In this document: positions 23,161-34,624 of the stretch, piece by piece
Layout: every line of letters starts with the position of its first letter
Numbering within the stretch: the first letter of the stretch is position 1
From: Culex pipiens pallens
Taxonomy: Eukaryota > Arthropoda > Insecta > Diptera > Culicidae
Assembly: GCF_016801865.2 (NCBI RefSeq)
Contig: NC_068937.1
Span: 133,746,455 to 133,810,454, forward strand
Length of the DNA stretch: 64,000 bases
Reading direction: 5' to 3'
The notes under the pieces: generated by a model
What the model was told of the DNA's origin: nothing
Database searches by the model: none
What the model saw: the letters and a program-made list of their open reading frames with translations, nothing else
Made by a program: the position numbers and the translations under genes

Positions 23161-26100
23161 ATGGCGGCAAACGTCCTTGATCTCGACGACATGATGAACA
23201 ATAACGATAACTTCAACTACGAAGACAACCAGAACAATAACAGCCCAGCCGGACCGTTGGTCTGGATCTTCGGCTATGGGAGCCTCTGCTGGTATCCGGG
23301 CTTCGAGTACGACAAATGCATCACCGGGTACGTGCGTGGCTACGTGCGCCGGTTCTGGCAGGGCAACACGACCCACCGGGGAACGCTGGAGAAGGTAAGC
23401 AGCAAACGCACGCCATTCGACACCTGAAGAATCCGTACCGTCTGCGGTTTCGGTTGTAGACCGTGTCGGCGACACGGCTTCTTTCGTTGTCGGCTAAAAT
23501 TTCACGACGGTAGCACTGCTTTCGAAGGTAGTTCGTACTTGGCTCTGCTTACTTTGTACCATCGTTGAGTGCTGCATTCAACAGACAACATCTGTCAACC
23601 ACTCGCGACAGTTGCACTTTTGCACCTGATGTTTACCAAAACAAACCTGCAGTATGCGGCACGTGTGCCGCCGCTCAGCAAACACTATCGCCAAATCGCG
23701 CTGTGAGTTTTAAAAATAAACGCAAAGCAGGCCATTTGTTTGCAAACAATCCCGGTTTTTGCGCGGCTTTGAGTGGTTGCTATTTTTATCACCCACTTTC
23801 CGCCAGATGGTGCTCTTTGTTTGAAGCACTCGTGACAAGTCTGGTTTGCCTGATGCAGACGACGACGAAAGGATACGCAACTTTCTGACCGGCCTTTACC
23901 GGTTTCAGTGCGGAGGTTCAAACAGGTTTTAATGTGTTTTCGTGCACTGATAACGTCGTTCCACGGATGCAAGTCACGGTTGTGTAAGGCTCTGGAACAT
24001 CAACAATTACGAGCGTAAATCGGCCACGAGCACGTATTCAGGAACATGTACGTTTTTTTTTCATGGCACTTTTTGAGCATTTTAACGTAACGTGTCTTCA
24101 ATAGGTAAGCAGGTTATCTACAATTCACAGCGAACGACCGAGGAAACACCCATTTTCGTAACTTGTATGATAAATGCATATTCTGCCAAATCCTTTATAA
24201 AGCAAATTAAGTAGTATTGATTCATCGACACGTGAATGCCCACCGACATCCAGTTTGAATTCATTCAGCAAAGTCGGTAAAGTAGGTAAATTCAGCAGCA
24301 ACTGGATGAAACGTCAAGCACATGGTGCTGTGCTCTCCCAAACACTTTGTTTTTGCACTCTCTTCGTCCGTCTCCCATGGCAACGACGAACCAGGCAGCG
24401 TCGTCGACGTCGCTTTTGACTGTTTATGCTGTAGAGATGCCGGCCGGCAATCGCTAGCGCACCCTGATTGGCGACGGCCAAAACGTTGCTGCGAGCACTG
24501 CCAAAGCATACTTACCTGGCATAGGGGTTACCGTGATCACAAAGGCGGTTCCCCCAGGGCGAGGCCTTTCCATTGCACTACGGTTAGGCTGACCCCTGCG
24601 ATTATCCCTCATGTGGATAACTCGTATGCGCAATTTTTGGTAGCCGGGACGTGCGTACGCGCACATCCCGATCCTTAATCTAATAATAAAAAACAAAACT
24701 TCAAAGATAGACAACAATTAGGAATCTGACATCTTAGCTCAAACGACATCTGCAGTATAATTAATGCTTCACCAAATCTATGATTTGTACAGGGAAAATT
24801 CTCATATTGACTTGGCAGGTCACGGGTTTGCTTCACTGTTTAAAAAAACTTGCTTTGATTGAAATCGTTCTTAGAGAAGCTATAATACAACCTCAACATT
24901 AGATGCCCGATGGAACACATGCTAACTAGGTTTAGACATAATCCCACCATCAATTTCAAAAGATCCCGAGTAGGCCGCGGGTAATCGGCTTCCCTCCCTC
25001 TAACATTTACTCACAAGATCCTCTGTAATTATTAAATCAAATCCAGAGTTTCTTTTGAAAAGGACCTATAAACTATTGTCTTTCATATGTTTATAGGACC
25101 TATTCAAAAAAACCTCTAGAAATGTAATTACAAAAGCCGACTCGGTCCTAACCAGGTCCCAGTACCGAAAAGGACCTAATAAAAATAATTTTATGAAAAA
25201 AAAAAAAAATCAATTTTAAAAGACACAATAAAAGCATAATAAAAGTGATTTTCTCTATCTATTTCAGCCCGGGCGAGTCGCCACCCTGGTCGAGGAGAAA
25301 GATGTAAGTATCGTGTGCAACAAAAGTTTAACAAATTCATCCAAAAAAGGTGCCGCAGTTCCCTCTTAGTAAGCCCCATTGTGCTTGACGGGAAGAGGTC
25401 GCCCCCTTCCAATCATTTCAAACATAACTGTAGTCGATTTGGCGAATTTGCAACAAGTCCTTTGTTACGAGACTATGCAATATGGACCCGGTTAGATCCT
25501 GAACACTTTCTGTCCTCGGCCTGGGGACTTTACCCATGGTGAAGGGGCGGGGAGTCATCAAGAAGAGACTCGTATGTGACCACGAGAATTGAACTAGAAA
25601 GAACCACGTTTACCCTGAGAGTCATTGCGACGTGAGGGGGTATATATAGCGGGCGAGCTGATGCTTTGGTTCTAGCGATGGATGTGGGCAGGGTGTTGCC
25701 CCACTTAATTCTGTATTTTTTGAGGGTAAAACATCTGTATTTTCAATTTTCAAACTTACATTTTTGGTGTCTTTTCGCAGCTGACCTGGTCAGATTGTTT
25801 TGATTCTTCTGATTGATTGCCAAGCGACAGCACGGGCACCTGTCAAAACAATAACAAACAACACGCATAAAACGAGAGGCTTGCTTCGGCGCCGTACGAG
25901 GGGTGCGCTCCGTCGCAGCAGGCTGAGAGTTCGATTTTCAGTTTGTTTTATAAAAATGCGATATTTTTTTTTTTTTCATTATTTATAAACGCGCTGATCC
26001 ATGAGTTGCCTAATGGGATTAAAAGAAGTTGAAAATTAGATCGAGGATTATGGATGGTCCCTTTAAGAATTCTTTGCCAATTATTTCGCAATTTATTAAT

Positions 26101-29100
26101 TTTAATTTTTTGATTTGGGTGATACTTTGTTTATGCATTCTTTTGCATAACTAGTTTTTCCATATAAGTCTCCATACAATTTTGGGGCTTGTCATACATG
26201 TAAATTCTGTATCTTGAGAAGGAATTTTCTGGTCGATTTGGTGCCTTCAGCAAAGTTGTAGGTTATACCTAATTTGGACTTTTCGGGAAAAAAGAAACGA
26301 AAGAAATCCGATTTTTTTAATTCAAATAATTTATTATCACTTAAAGTTAAAATCCCAAAATACAAAAAAAAATTGATATGTTTTAAGGGGCAAAAAATAC
26401 ATCTTCTGAGCTATAGTGCGTGATGATGCAATATCTGGTTCAGAAGATATAAATATTTGAAGAAAAAAAAACTAGTTTTTTAAATATCGAAAACCTGCAC
26501 ATTTTTTAAATTTTTTTAAGAGCAATATTGAATTTACAATCCAAGAGTTTTTCACATTTCGTTTATTTAATTTTTTAAACTAAATTTACACTTTACAAAT
26601 TATAGCTACTTTTATGCATAAATTTTCGACTTCTTTTCATTTAAATAAAATTAAAAGATACTTTTTGGTAGAAAAGCACGTCTGAACTTTTTTTAAAGGC
26701 TGAGAATTTTGCATTAAATTTTCTCTCTTGAACTTTAAAAATCTGGCAACAAGTTTCTGAGATATATAGCTTCACAAAGAATTCGAACGTTCGACTCGGT
26801 CCTAACCAGGTCCCAGTACCAAAAGGACCTAATAACAACAATTTTATGAAAAAAAAAAAGAATTCGAATCGATGAAAATATGTTTTTCTGAGTTAGCCTG
26901 TTATTTTCAACTAACGATATCTCCGAAACTATTACAGTCGACTCTCTGGTTGTCAATATCCAAGGGACCGTCGAGGAAGAGAAGCATCAGTTTACAGAAC
27001 GATGCAAAATGAAGACTCGATTGAAATTGGGGTTTTCTTGCTAACCAGCTATGGGAGAGAATCATGGCAACGTCCAGCAAACAAAAACAAAGAAATGTCA
27101 AACAACCTTCAAAGCTTCGTTTCTCAAAGAAAAATATCGATGCAAGCCATGAGAAAATGAAATTATTGACAACCGGAATAGATTTTTAGAGCAAATAGAA
27201 TCCAACGGACCGTCGAGGAAGAGATCCTTCAAACAAGAGAAAATATCGAGGAATGAAGATAATCGAAGTATGCAGTTTGAAGGGACTGAAGAATTCATCG
27301 GTACATAGAGCAATATTGATATCGAGAAGATCGACAGCCAGAGAGTCGACTGTATTCCGATTTTTTTAATATTTTTATGATACAAAAAAAAATCGCATTG
27401 GTTTCATTATTTATCATTGAAAACCGGATCAATAGCTAATAAAAATATCGATAATTAGAAAATACGTATTTTGGGATTTTAACTTGAAGTGATCGAATAT
27501 TTTAGAAAAAATCGGAATTTCATTTTGTGTACCTATTTTTTCCGAAAAGTGCTAATCTTAAACCTACAAAATCCATAAATTCCATACCCTTTTGGGAAGA
27601 CCAGCCTCCAAAATTTTATGGAGACTTGTATGGGAAAACTAATGATGCAAAAATGCTTTTTTAGACCTCTTTTGACATAGGAAATGCACAGAAAAAGTTT
27701 CCTCCAAATCAAATACAAATACAGTCCAGACTCGATTATCTGAAGGCCTCGGATAAATTTCACTTCGGATAATCAAAACTTCGGATAACCGAATCACGAA
27801 AAAAAAAATTTTTTCGCTGTCTAATTTTTAATTGTTGAGCTTAAGTATGGACCCCTAAACTACGGCAAAGTGATTGAAATTTTTTTAAATCCAAGATGGC
27901 GGCCAATATGGCATTTTATAATTTAATAGGCAATCAACTATTCAAGTTTGACTAAAATGAGGTCGCAGAACTCGAATTTGATGTTTAAAACAAAAAAAAA
28001 GAAAAAAAAACAATTTTTTTTGTGATTCGATTATCCGAAGTCTCATACAAACCTTCGGATAATCGAACTTCGGATAATCGAGTCTGGACTGTACAAAGAA
28101 AATTCGATTTGCGGAATCGTAGAGAACCACTTAAGTGGCTTTTGACTAAAGTTTCAGGAAAAATATTATTGTGGAAGGAAATTGGGGGAAAAAATGTTTG
28201 CATTTTTAGAATTATAGCAAAATGCTTACCTCATTCAACAAAATAATAAATTTCTCACGTTTTTACCGGAAAACTAGTTAAAAACATTCACAAAGCACTC
28301 GCGTTATCACAATGATCAAACCCTATCAAGCCTATCGAGATTTCATAGAAGACTTTGTTAATCGAAGAAAACCATGAAAACCACTAAATTTTTCTATAAT
28401 TTTCGCGTCAAACTTCCGACCGTTTTGATTTCGCTTAAATTAGCGCGAAACTTATTCTGCTGCCAACTTGGCAAGCTGCAGAGCTGTCATCAAAATGGCG
28501 GATTGTGCCTCACCGACCATCAAACGAAACACAGTTCGGCCACAGACTGAACAGACTGAATAAACGAATTTTATTTCAAGTTTTCCAACTTTTTTTTGAT
28601 GAACCAATTTTCGCTTCCATTTCCAGGGCATCACGTGGGGCTGCGCGTTCCAAGTGTCCGGCACGCTAGCCCTCGACTATCTGCGCCAGCGCGAGTGCAC
28701 CCTCGGCGGCTATCTCACCGACTACATCAAGTTCTTCCCCCGGCTGGCCAGCGAACATTCCGGCATCAGCGGGGAGGCCTTCCCGGCGCTGGTTTACATC
28801 GCCACGCCCAAAAACGATCTCTGGATCGGCGAGGAACCGATCGTGGAAACGGCGCGCCAGATCGCCCAGTGCCGTGGCCCGAGCGGACACAACGTCGAGT
28901 ATCTCGTCCGGTTGGCGGTGTTCATGCGCGAGGAGCTGCCGGGCGCCTCGGACGAGCATCTGTTCGAACTGGAGGGGCTGGTGCGGCGGTTTGTGGCCGA
29001 GGCGAACCTTTCGATTGGGGCGCTGCTGGGAAGCACGCCGCGCCGCATTCGGCGGGACTCGCACGAGAACGTGCGACGCCACGTTTCGTTCGAGTTTACG

Positions 29101-29142
29101 TCACGCGTGCCGGAGAAGAGGCTCAGATGTTTGCACATTTAA
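23161..29142 (+). CDS. ChaC-family glutathione-specific gamma-glutamylcyclotransferase
   Basis: ChaC enzymes cleave glutathione in the cytosol to 5-oxoproline and Cys-Gly. The Drosophila relative botch also acts on Notch. Three phase-0 exons: 23161-23394 (78 codons, donor GTAAGC), 25268-25303 (12 codons, PGRVATLVEEKD) and 28627-29142 (171 codons plus stop), giving 261 residues. The start ATG sits in a good context (GCAACCATGG). An Asn/Asp-rich N-terminus (about 1-30) precedes the signature GYGSL (38-42). The catalytic Glu is present in the RE-GGY context (E113). The C-terminal part is typical of the family. Intron 1 contains a U1 snRNA gene and a retroposon fragment. Intron 2 (3.3 kb) contains nested DNA elements. 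The gene is convergent with Rpn9. Confidence 0.95.
24273..24285 (+). promoter_or_regulatory. 13-bp motif shared by both U1 upstream regions
   Basis: GTCGGTAAAGTAG lies about 224 bp upstream of this U1 gene. The same 13 bases lie about 313 bp upstream of the second U1 gene (56356-56368, minus). It may be a distal control element or a remnant of a shared duplicated segment. Confidence 0.35.
24425..24508 (+). promoter_or_regulatory. Conserved U1 proximal promoter
   Basis: These 84 bases upstream of the U1 start are nearly identical to the flank of the second U1 gene at 56044-56127. Shared phrases include CCGGCCGGCAATCGCTAGCG and ACCCTGATTGGCGACGG. snRNA genes carry a proximal sequence element about 40-60 bp upstream, and this block covers that position. 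No TATA box is seen, as expected for a polymerase II snRNA gene. Confidence 0.7.
24509..24671 (+). ncRNA. U1: U1 snRNA (copy in ChaC intron 1)
   Basis: A 163-nt gene beginning ATACTTACCTGG, the invariant 5' end that pairs with 5' splice sites. It continues through the stem-loop I region (GATCACAAAGGCGG), the loop II region (CCATTGCAC), the Sm site AATTTTTGG and a terminal GC-rich hairpin ending in ATCCCG. Length and motif order match insect U1. The RNA acts in the nucleus in the U1 snRNP for 5' splice-site recognition. The gene lies in the same orientation as its host gene. Compared with the minus-strand copy at 55881-56043 I see three substitutions. Confidence 0.95.
24952..25208 (+). mobile_element. 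3' fragment of the 48748-51720 retrotransposon family
   Basis: The segment from CCGAGTAGGCCGCGGGTAA to GGACCTAATAAAAATAATTT and an A tail matches the 3' UTR of the non-LTR element at 51558-51720. It is flanked by about 15-bp direct repeats ATCAATTT(C/T)AAAAGA. It contains an extra insertion of about 90 bp with a palindromic AGGACCTATAAAC core; the complement of part of that insertion occurs at about 43258-43285. Confidence 0.75.
26782..26857 (+). mobile_element. Very short retroposon 3' tail
   Basis: About 75 bp matching the terminal part of the non-LTR element 3' end (TCGGTCCTAACCAGGTCCCA and an A tail). It is flanked on both sides by AAAGAATTCGAA, a 12-bp target duplication. It is an extreme 5' truncation of the same family as 48748-51720. 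Confidence 0.8.
26935..27352. mobile_element. pogo-like MITE with CAGTCGACTCTCTGG termini
   Basis: A 418-bp element, TA duplicated at 26933-26934 and 27353-27354. The terminal inverted repeats are CAGTCGACTCTCTGGTTGTC and an imperfect complement. An internal GGACCGTCGAGGAAGAGA segment appears twice. No transposase is present, so it is non-autonomous. Such CAGTCGACTCTC termini are typical of pogo-group elements. Confidence 0.8.
27722..28091. mobile_element. pogo/Tc1-like MITE, copy 2
   Basis: A 370-bp element, flanked by TA, with CAGTCCAGACTCGATTATC termini. It is the same family as 18120-18347, with a longer middle. Confidence 0.8.
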
Positions 29143-29283
29143 GACCAACATTGCATGCTGCTAACCTAATTGTATGCCAATAAGTGTTTTTTTTTTCTTC
29201 TTTATGTTGCGATTAAGTTATTTTTTGCTTGAGCTTGAGTGTCAAGTTGTGACTATGGAGCGATATTATCTAGTATGTATGTA

Positions 29284-29457
29284 AGGGACCATCCACAAAC
29301 CACGTGGACACTTTTTTGGAAATCTCAACCCCCCCCCCCCCCCCCCTCGTGGACAATTGTCCATACAAAAAAAATCTTTTTTGTATGGATCATGGACAAT
29401 CGCCATACCCCCCCCCCCCCCCCCCTAAAGTGTCCACGTGGTTTATGGATGGTCCCT
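29284..29457. mobile_element. Palindromic MITE between ChaC and Rpn9
   Basis: A near-complete inverted repeat. AGGGACCATCCACAAACCAC at left pairs with its complement at right. Both arms carry CCACGTGGACACTT, and long C runs (about 15-17 C) lie at about 29330 and 29410. It would fold into a long hairpin if transcribed. Half-copies occur at about 9573-9690 and 12530-12570. Confidence 0.8.
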
Positions 29458-29462
29458 AACGG

Positions 29463-29468
29463 AATAAA
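29463..29468 (+). terminator. Candidate ChaC polyadenylation signal
   Basis: AATAAA 321 bp after the ChaC stop codon, just beyond the palindromic MITE. If used, the MITE is part of the ChaC 3' UTR. Confidence 0.5.
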
Positions 29469-29502
29469 CCAAAACGCGCAAACTATTTGTATAAGACAGC
29501 TT

Positions 29503-29508
29503 TTTATT
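29503..29508 (-). terminator. Candidate Rpn9 polyadenylation signal
   Basis: AATAAA on the minus strand, about 80 bp after the Rpn9 stop codon. The two convergent signals are only about 40 bp apart, so the transcripts probably meet or overlap. Confidence 0.6.
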
Positions 29509-29589
29509 CATTATTAAATATAAGTGCTAAATTTACTTGCAAAAAGAAAGGTTTTGTGTTTGTTTTAATCGTATGAGAAAAGAAAAACT

Positions 29590-32500
29590 TCAATTGGTCA
29601 AGATTTCGCTCGCCCGGCTCTCGATGAGCTGCTCCATCGAGGTGATCGACGACATCCAGGTGTCGAGGGTGGTGGCCATCGCGGCGACCTGCTTCCGGTC
29701 GAGCACGCGCGGCTGCACCCACGTCATGTTGACCACTCCGGCGACCTCGTCGATGGCGCCCTTGACCAGTCCCTGCGCCAGCGCCTTCATGATCAGTATC
29801 TCGACCTCCTTCACGGGCAGTTTGGCCTCCTTGGCGATCTCCTCGAACGTGATGGTGCGCTTGTTGGCGGGCCGCTTGAACGTCATCTCCATCAGGCAGA
29901 GCAGCGAAATCTTCTGGCGCAGTTTCACCTCCTGGGCGGCCAGATCGGCGATCGTGCTCCACTTGGGCTTCATCTGCTCGAACTTGTTGATGTCACCGGA
30001 GTTGAACGCACGCAGCAGCTCCACCAGCCACTCGTTCTCGGTGCCGGTCAGCGAGTCCAGAATCGGGTGGGCCAACTGGAAGAGAATTCGAATCGTCAAA
30101 CAGAAGCAACAGAAACAGCACCAAGAGCTCACCAGTTCACCGATGTTGTAAATGCCTTCCCCGAGGAGGGCGGCCAGCCCAAGGAAGAATGCCTGCTGGG
30201 GCCACTGGTCCTTCGGGTAGGTGTCCATCGAGCAGCCCAGGAACTGCAAACCGCAGCGGTAGTAGTCGCTGTGCTGACCGACCAAGCTGCGAAGGGAATC
30301 AGAATTAATATGAGTCTTAACTGTGTGTGAATATGGTTTAATTTTTGAGTGCAATTCTTATTTTCGAAAAAAATAATAACATTCAATTTTGTTTGACAAA
30401 CAATGCCTTCAAACATTTTTAAAGATATTTTTAATTGATAGAAAATTCAAAATATTGCGAAAACTGAAACAGTTCCTCGTAAATATTTTGGCTCTTTTAA
30501 TTTGATAATTTGATAACAATAATTAAGTAATTATTTTTAAAAAGGCTTCAAATTAAAAAAATCGCCGTCGCGGTTTATTTTTTCGGGCACATTCAAATCT
30601 GTAAGTCTGTGATTTCTCAGCACAGCAAAAGGGCTCTTTGCCGAAATTTTTCGGGGTGTATCGATATATTTTGCAGGGGGTCTAATTCCTTTCTGTTATT
30701 TTGTTCTTTGTTCTTAAGAATATTTCTTGAAAGTCACTAAAATTGGATAGAACAGTGTACCTACTTGTTCCAGTCCACATGCATATGTCTCGCAAGCCTC
30801 TTCGAAACATTCCTCCTCAATCTCATACCAAAAGTTTCTTCAACAAAAATACTCAATTTTCTTTTTTCAAAATAACCCTAAAAGATTTTAAAAAGAACGT
30901 TATGTAAGTCGTCAAAATGCCACCCTGATATTATTTTGAGCACCAAATTATGTTAAACATTGTGTATTTAAGCAAACAAGATAGCTCTCCCGTGTTGGCC
31001 CCGATACTCCTCAAAGGTGTTCCGCATGGTTCCGCTCATGGGAACTGGGAAAGATTTATTTTAGTAAAATTGTCTAGAACTTCAGTATTTGTTAAAAATT
31101 ATCGATAAGAGGAGGTTTAAACTAATGATCAAATCCCAAACAATTTTTTTAAGGCTTTCTAGGCCCAGTGAAAAAAATATAATTAACTCAAAAATGACAA
31201 ACTCCTCGTCACAGTGTCCTGATGCAAACAAAGATCGAGCTGTAGCTGTCACAGCCCTGCGAAGTATGTTGGCTGACATATCGGGCGGTCAGTCAAAAAA
31301 AAACAGCTAGAAGTCGCCTGAAAAAAAAACTTTTGCTAGAAAGAGGTTACAAACAAACGTCCAGCTGTCATGTAAACATACTTTGAATGTGTTGGTAACT
31401 TTCTGACAAGAAAGCCTTATATGTTTAATTTTAATCATTGTCTGTTTAATCTGTGAAGTAGTTGTTAATCGAAACTTGTGCGATAAATCAATTAAACTTA
31501 TCAAAGATTGCTGAAATTTAGCTTTTATTTTGTATCAAAATAAAAAATAAATTACATTTTCCCTTAAAGTGTATCTTGCTAAGGGTTTTAAATAAACTTT
31601 AATCAAAATAACTTGAAAATCAAAATAACTTGTAGTCTTGATTTATTTGCCAGTCTTTGATTTTTGCTTCTGTGAGCCTAGTGAGTTCGGTCGATCAGGC
31701 ACTTTTATCGTTTTATGAAAGTTTGGGTGAAAAAAGTTTGACAGGCAATTTTACGCGCGCTGTCAACTAGAAAGCTGTGCGAGTGAAAATGTGGCAAAGT
31801 TCAGTATTTCAACAAGCATTACGTGAAAAAGTTAAGTAATTTGGTGTTCTTTTACTGGTTACGCCGCACTGTTAGTTGAAGCTGTGTACCAGGTCAAGAA
31901 TTTGAGTGAATTTGGTTGTATATATCCTGAATTAACGGACGCTGCAGCCGTCGTAGAATTTGGGGTAAGTTTTTTCAACAAAAATAATAGAAAAATATTC
32001 ACAAAACAGCTGTAACAAAATTGATTAAACATTATAACAAAAATTAGATAAGTGACAAAACGAACTACTAGCATTGAATATGCAGCAAAAACATTTGTGC
32101 AGTTCCCTTTTAGTCGATTAGCAGCACACACAAAACTGCTTTATCGACTCTGCGTTGAACTGAAGTACTCAAGTACTTTCTTCGTTGAAGTTCGTTCATC
32201 ATACTTTAGCATACAAATCTTTAAAGGGCAGAATCCATTGCCCCTGGAACCGTCTCCAGCAAACTCACCGGTAGTAGTTCGCCGCCAGCATGTAATACTT
32301 TCCGTGCACCGGCGTCACATTGCCCGCCTCCTCCAGGTTGTCCTTCATGTCCTCGATGATCTTCTTCGTCTCGTCGAGCTCGTTCAGGTGCTCCAGATAG
32401 ATCTGCCCCTGCAGGACCTTGCACATCCACAGCGCCTCCTCGCACACCTTGCAGACCTTGTCCTTGAGCTTCTCCAGGAAGGCCACCGCTTCCTTTTTGT

Positions 32501-32920
32501 CCGCGATGTGGCCCACCACCACCGTCATGATCTCGACCAGTCCGTACGGGTTGATCCTGCGAGGGGGGTGTGCGAAAGCAAGAGCGTCAATACCGTCGGT
32601 CGGAACATTCTCCCCCGGGGGAAGTTTTACTCACTTGGTCTCGAACGAGGCGATAAAGTTGTTGTACAACGCCAGCAGCGCTTCCTCGCTCTGCAGGGCC
32701 GGATGCTTGACGAAGGTGTTCAGCTTGATGGTCAGTTCGTTCCACAACCTGGGGGGATAAACATCCGGCTACATTAGCGGAAAACAACCCCACCAAAAGC
32801 AGCAAAGCGCACTTACTTTTCATTGTACAGCTCCTCGATTTGGGTCCACTCGGTGGCCAACTCCCGGTCGGTGGTCTTCTTCTGCTCGGCCAGATACGCC
32901 GCAACGTTTGCCGTGGACAT
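29590..32920 (-). CDS. Rpn9: 26S proteasome lid subunit Rpn9 (PSMD13)
   Basis: A non-ATPase subunit of the 19S regulatory particle lid, active in cytosol and nucleus in ubiquitin-dependent proteolysis. Five minus-strand exons join in frame: 32920-32817, 32748-32635, 32556-32269, 30286-30133 and 30075-29590. All have GT/AG sites and together give 381 residues, close to the usual length of about 376. The N-terminus MSTANVAAYLAEQ and the helical repeat region precede the C-terminal PCI domain (about 200-345), which contains the conserved MEMTF-RPAN, FEEIA and MTWVQPRVLD phrases. Introns 1, 2 and 4 are short. Intron 3 (about 2 kb) contains a MITE (31150-31419). Confidence 0.97.
31150..31419. mobile_element. 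MITE with TAAGGCTTTCT termini, copy 1
   Basis: A 270-bp element in Rpn9 intron 3, bounded by TAAGGCTTTCTAG and an imperfect complement. It is about 90 percent identical by eye to 61528-61809 in the myosin intron, in the same plus-strand orientation. No coding sequence. Confidence 0.75.
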
Positions 32921-32999
32921 TTTGGGCGCTGGAAGGGTGTTAACTTGCTGCAAATCTGGCAAAAATTACGGGATTGCTGCGGCCGCACTGCTTCTGATG

Positions 33000-33802
33000 A
33001 TTCTTGGTTTGAAAGTTTGACAGTCGAGGATGAGGTTGCAACAAAAGTGACGTTTATGCGGATTTTGAGAGAAGAGAGGCAGTTCATCGATTTTACTTCA
33101 TCGACATTTTGAATAACCACAGGGTGGTTGTTAAGTTGAGGCAAACCTCTTCAGAGTACATAAAAAAAATATTTATAGCTTTTAAAAGCTAGGCATTTTT
33201 CTTATCTAAATAATGATTTTAAACAAAAAACTCTCCATAAAAAAGTTAATATCAGCCATCGAAAAAAATCTAAACTTTTTTAAAAACAATCAAACTATTT
33301 ACAATTTTCGTAAAAAAGAAACTCAACAACAAACTGCTAAAAAATACTTTAAAAACAGTAGCACTCATTATTTTGATTCAGAGTAGAAACATAAACAAAT
33401 AATAGAGACTTTGAAAACAACCGAAACCTTACAAATAATTATAATGTCAATGTTAATTTTAAAAACTGGCAAACGTATAGTTTTTGATGCATAATTTCAA
33501 CTGGAAATGGCAAAAAGTTAAAGATAACTGAATATAATATTTTATTCTTAATTTTAGTGATCCTTGCACTGTATCTTGGATTTGGCTCGCACTTTTCTCT
33601 CGCACTTTTGGCAACAAGAGTTTGAAAAACTAGGCAACCAGCTGTTGTTTATTTACATTTCTAGTCGCAATTTCCACCAAACTAGACTTCCATACTTCAA
33701 AATTGCGATTGACAGCTGAAAAACAAGCGGGTAACCTCGACTCGCTTTGATCATTTTTTAGGAAATTTGAAATCCTTCAAGCCAGTTTGACAAGTCGCAA
33801 TA
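33000..33802. other. Intergenic, no gene seen
   Basis: Upstream region of Rpn9. 32921-33120 may hold its 5' untranslated and promoter sequence. The rest is AT-rich without a supported gene. Confidence 0.5.
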
Positions 33803-33810
33803 GTGCGATC

Positions 33811-34616
33811 TAGAGGTGGGCAAAAAAAGAGCGAGCCGCTCAAAGAGCCGGTTCGCTGAAAAGAGCGAACGAACCGTGGCTCAGAAAAAAAGAACCGCGG
33901 TTCTTTTTTAAACTTCGATCTTTTGAAAGAACCGTTTCAAGATGGCATGATTTATGTCATAAATATAATTTATTGAATTTCCATGCAAAATTTAGTGTTA
34001 AATTTGTTTTTGAGGATCGAAAATGCAATTTCAAATATTTCAATGCTTATAAAAAATAATCCCAAAAGTAACTGATTTTTCAAAAAAAATTAAAAAAAAA
34101 CTTTTTATTGTACAACTGATTGTACATTAAAGTATTACCGGGATGAGAATTTGAGCATTTCGAATTGCATAATTTGTAAAATATTACCAAAAATCTACTG
34201 AACAGTTTAGAGATTTTTGAAAAAATAAACCCTTTTTCCCGATCAAACTTTAGCGTTTATAGACTTTATCGATTAAATCAGAATGTAGAAAAGAGTTCAC
34301 AGAATGTTTTTTCCAAATAAAATATCAGCATTAGTTCCATTCTTACAGAAATAAACGCAATTTTAAAATTAATAGCAGTTTTTCCTAGATTTAAGTTTGG
34401 ATGCCATTCAATTACTCGAATGTTTCGGTTCGAGTAGAAATCTTGACTTAGAGACCGCCAAGACCTATGGTTTTCAAGGGCATCTTCTCGTTTCCAGTTT
34501 TATTTTTTTTTATCAAATAATTTGTGAAATGTGAAATAACTTATAAAATTACACGGTTCTTAAAAAAAAAAAAAACGCGAGCGGCTCCTAAAAAAGAGCG
34601 GTTTTGCCCACCTCTA
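33811..34616. mobile_element. Non-autonomous hAT element (TAGAGGTGGGC termini)
   Basis: An 806-bp element with terminal inverted repeats TAGAGGTGGGCAAAA and complement. Subterminal GAGCGGTT / GAACCG repeats are present. Exact 8-bp target duplications GTGCGATC lie at 33803-33810 and 34617-34624. Short termini and an 8-bp duplication indicate the hAT superfamily. No transposase frame. Confidence 0.85.
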
Positions 34617-34624
34617 GTGCGATC

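Larger units (their letters stand above)
26130..27665. mobile_element. Long-inverted-repeat DNA element in ChaC intron 2
   Basis: About 200-230 bp at each end are inverted copies. The left arm has TTTTTCCATATAAGTCTCCATA and the right arm its complement, and both arms share TATTTTGGGATTTTAACTT. The interior contains a short retroposon tail (26782-26857) and a complete pogo-like MITE (26935-27352). No transposase was seen. Confidence 0.6.

Noticed and set aside
31788..31840. Short frame starting ATGTGGCAAAG in Rpn9 intron 3
   Set aside because: Only about 16 codons before a stop; no supporting exon found.
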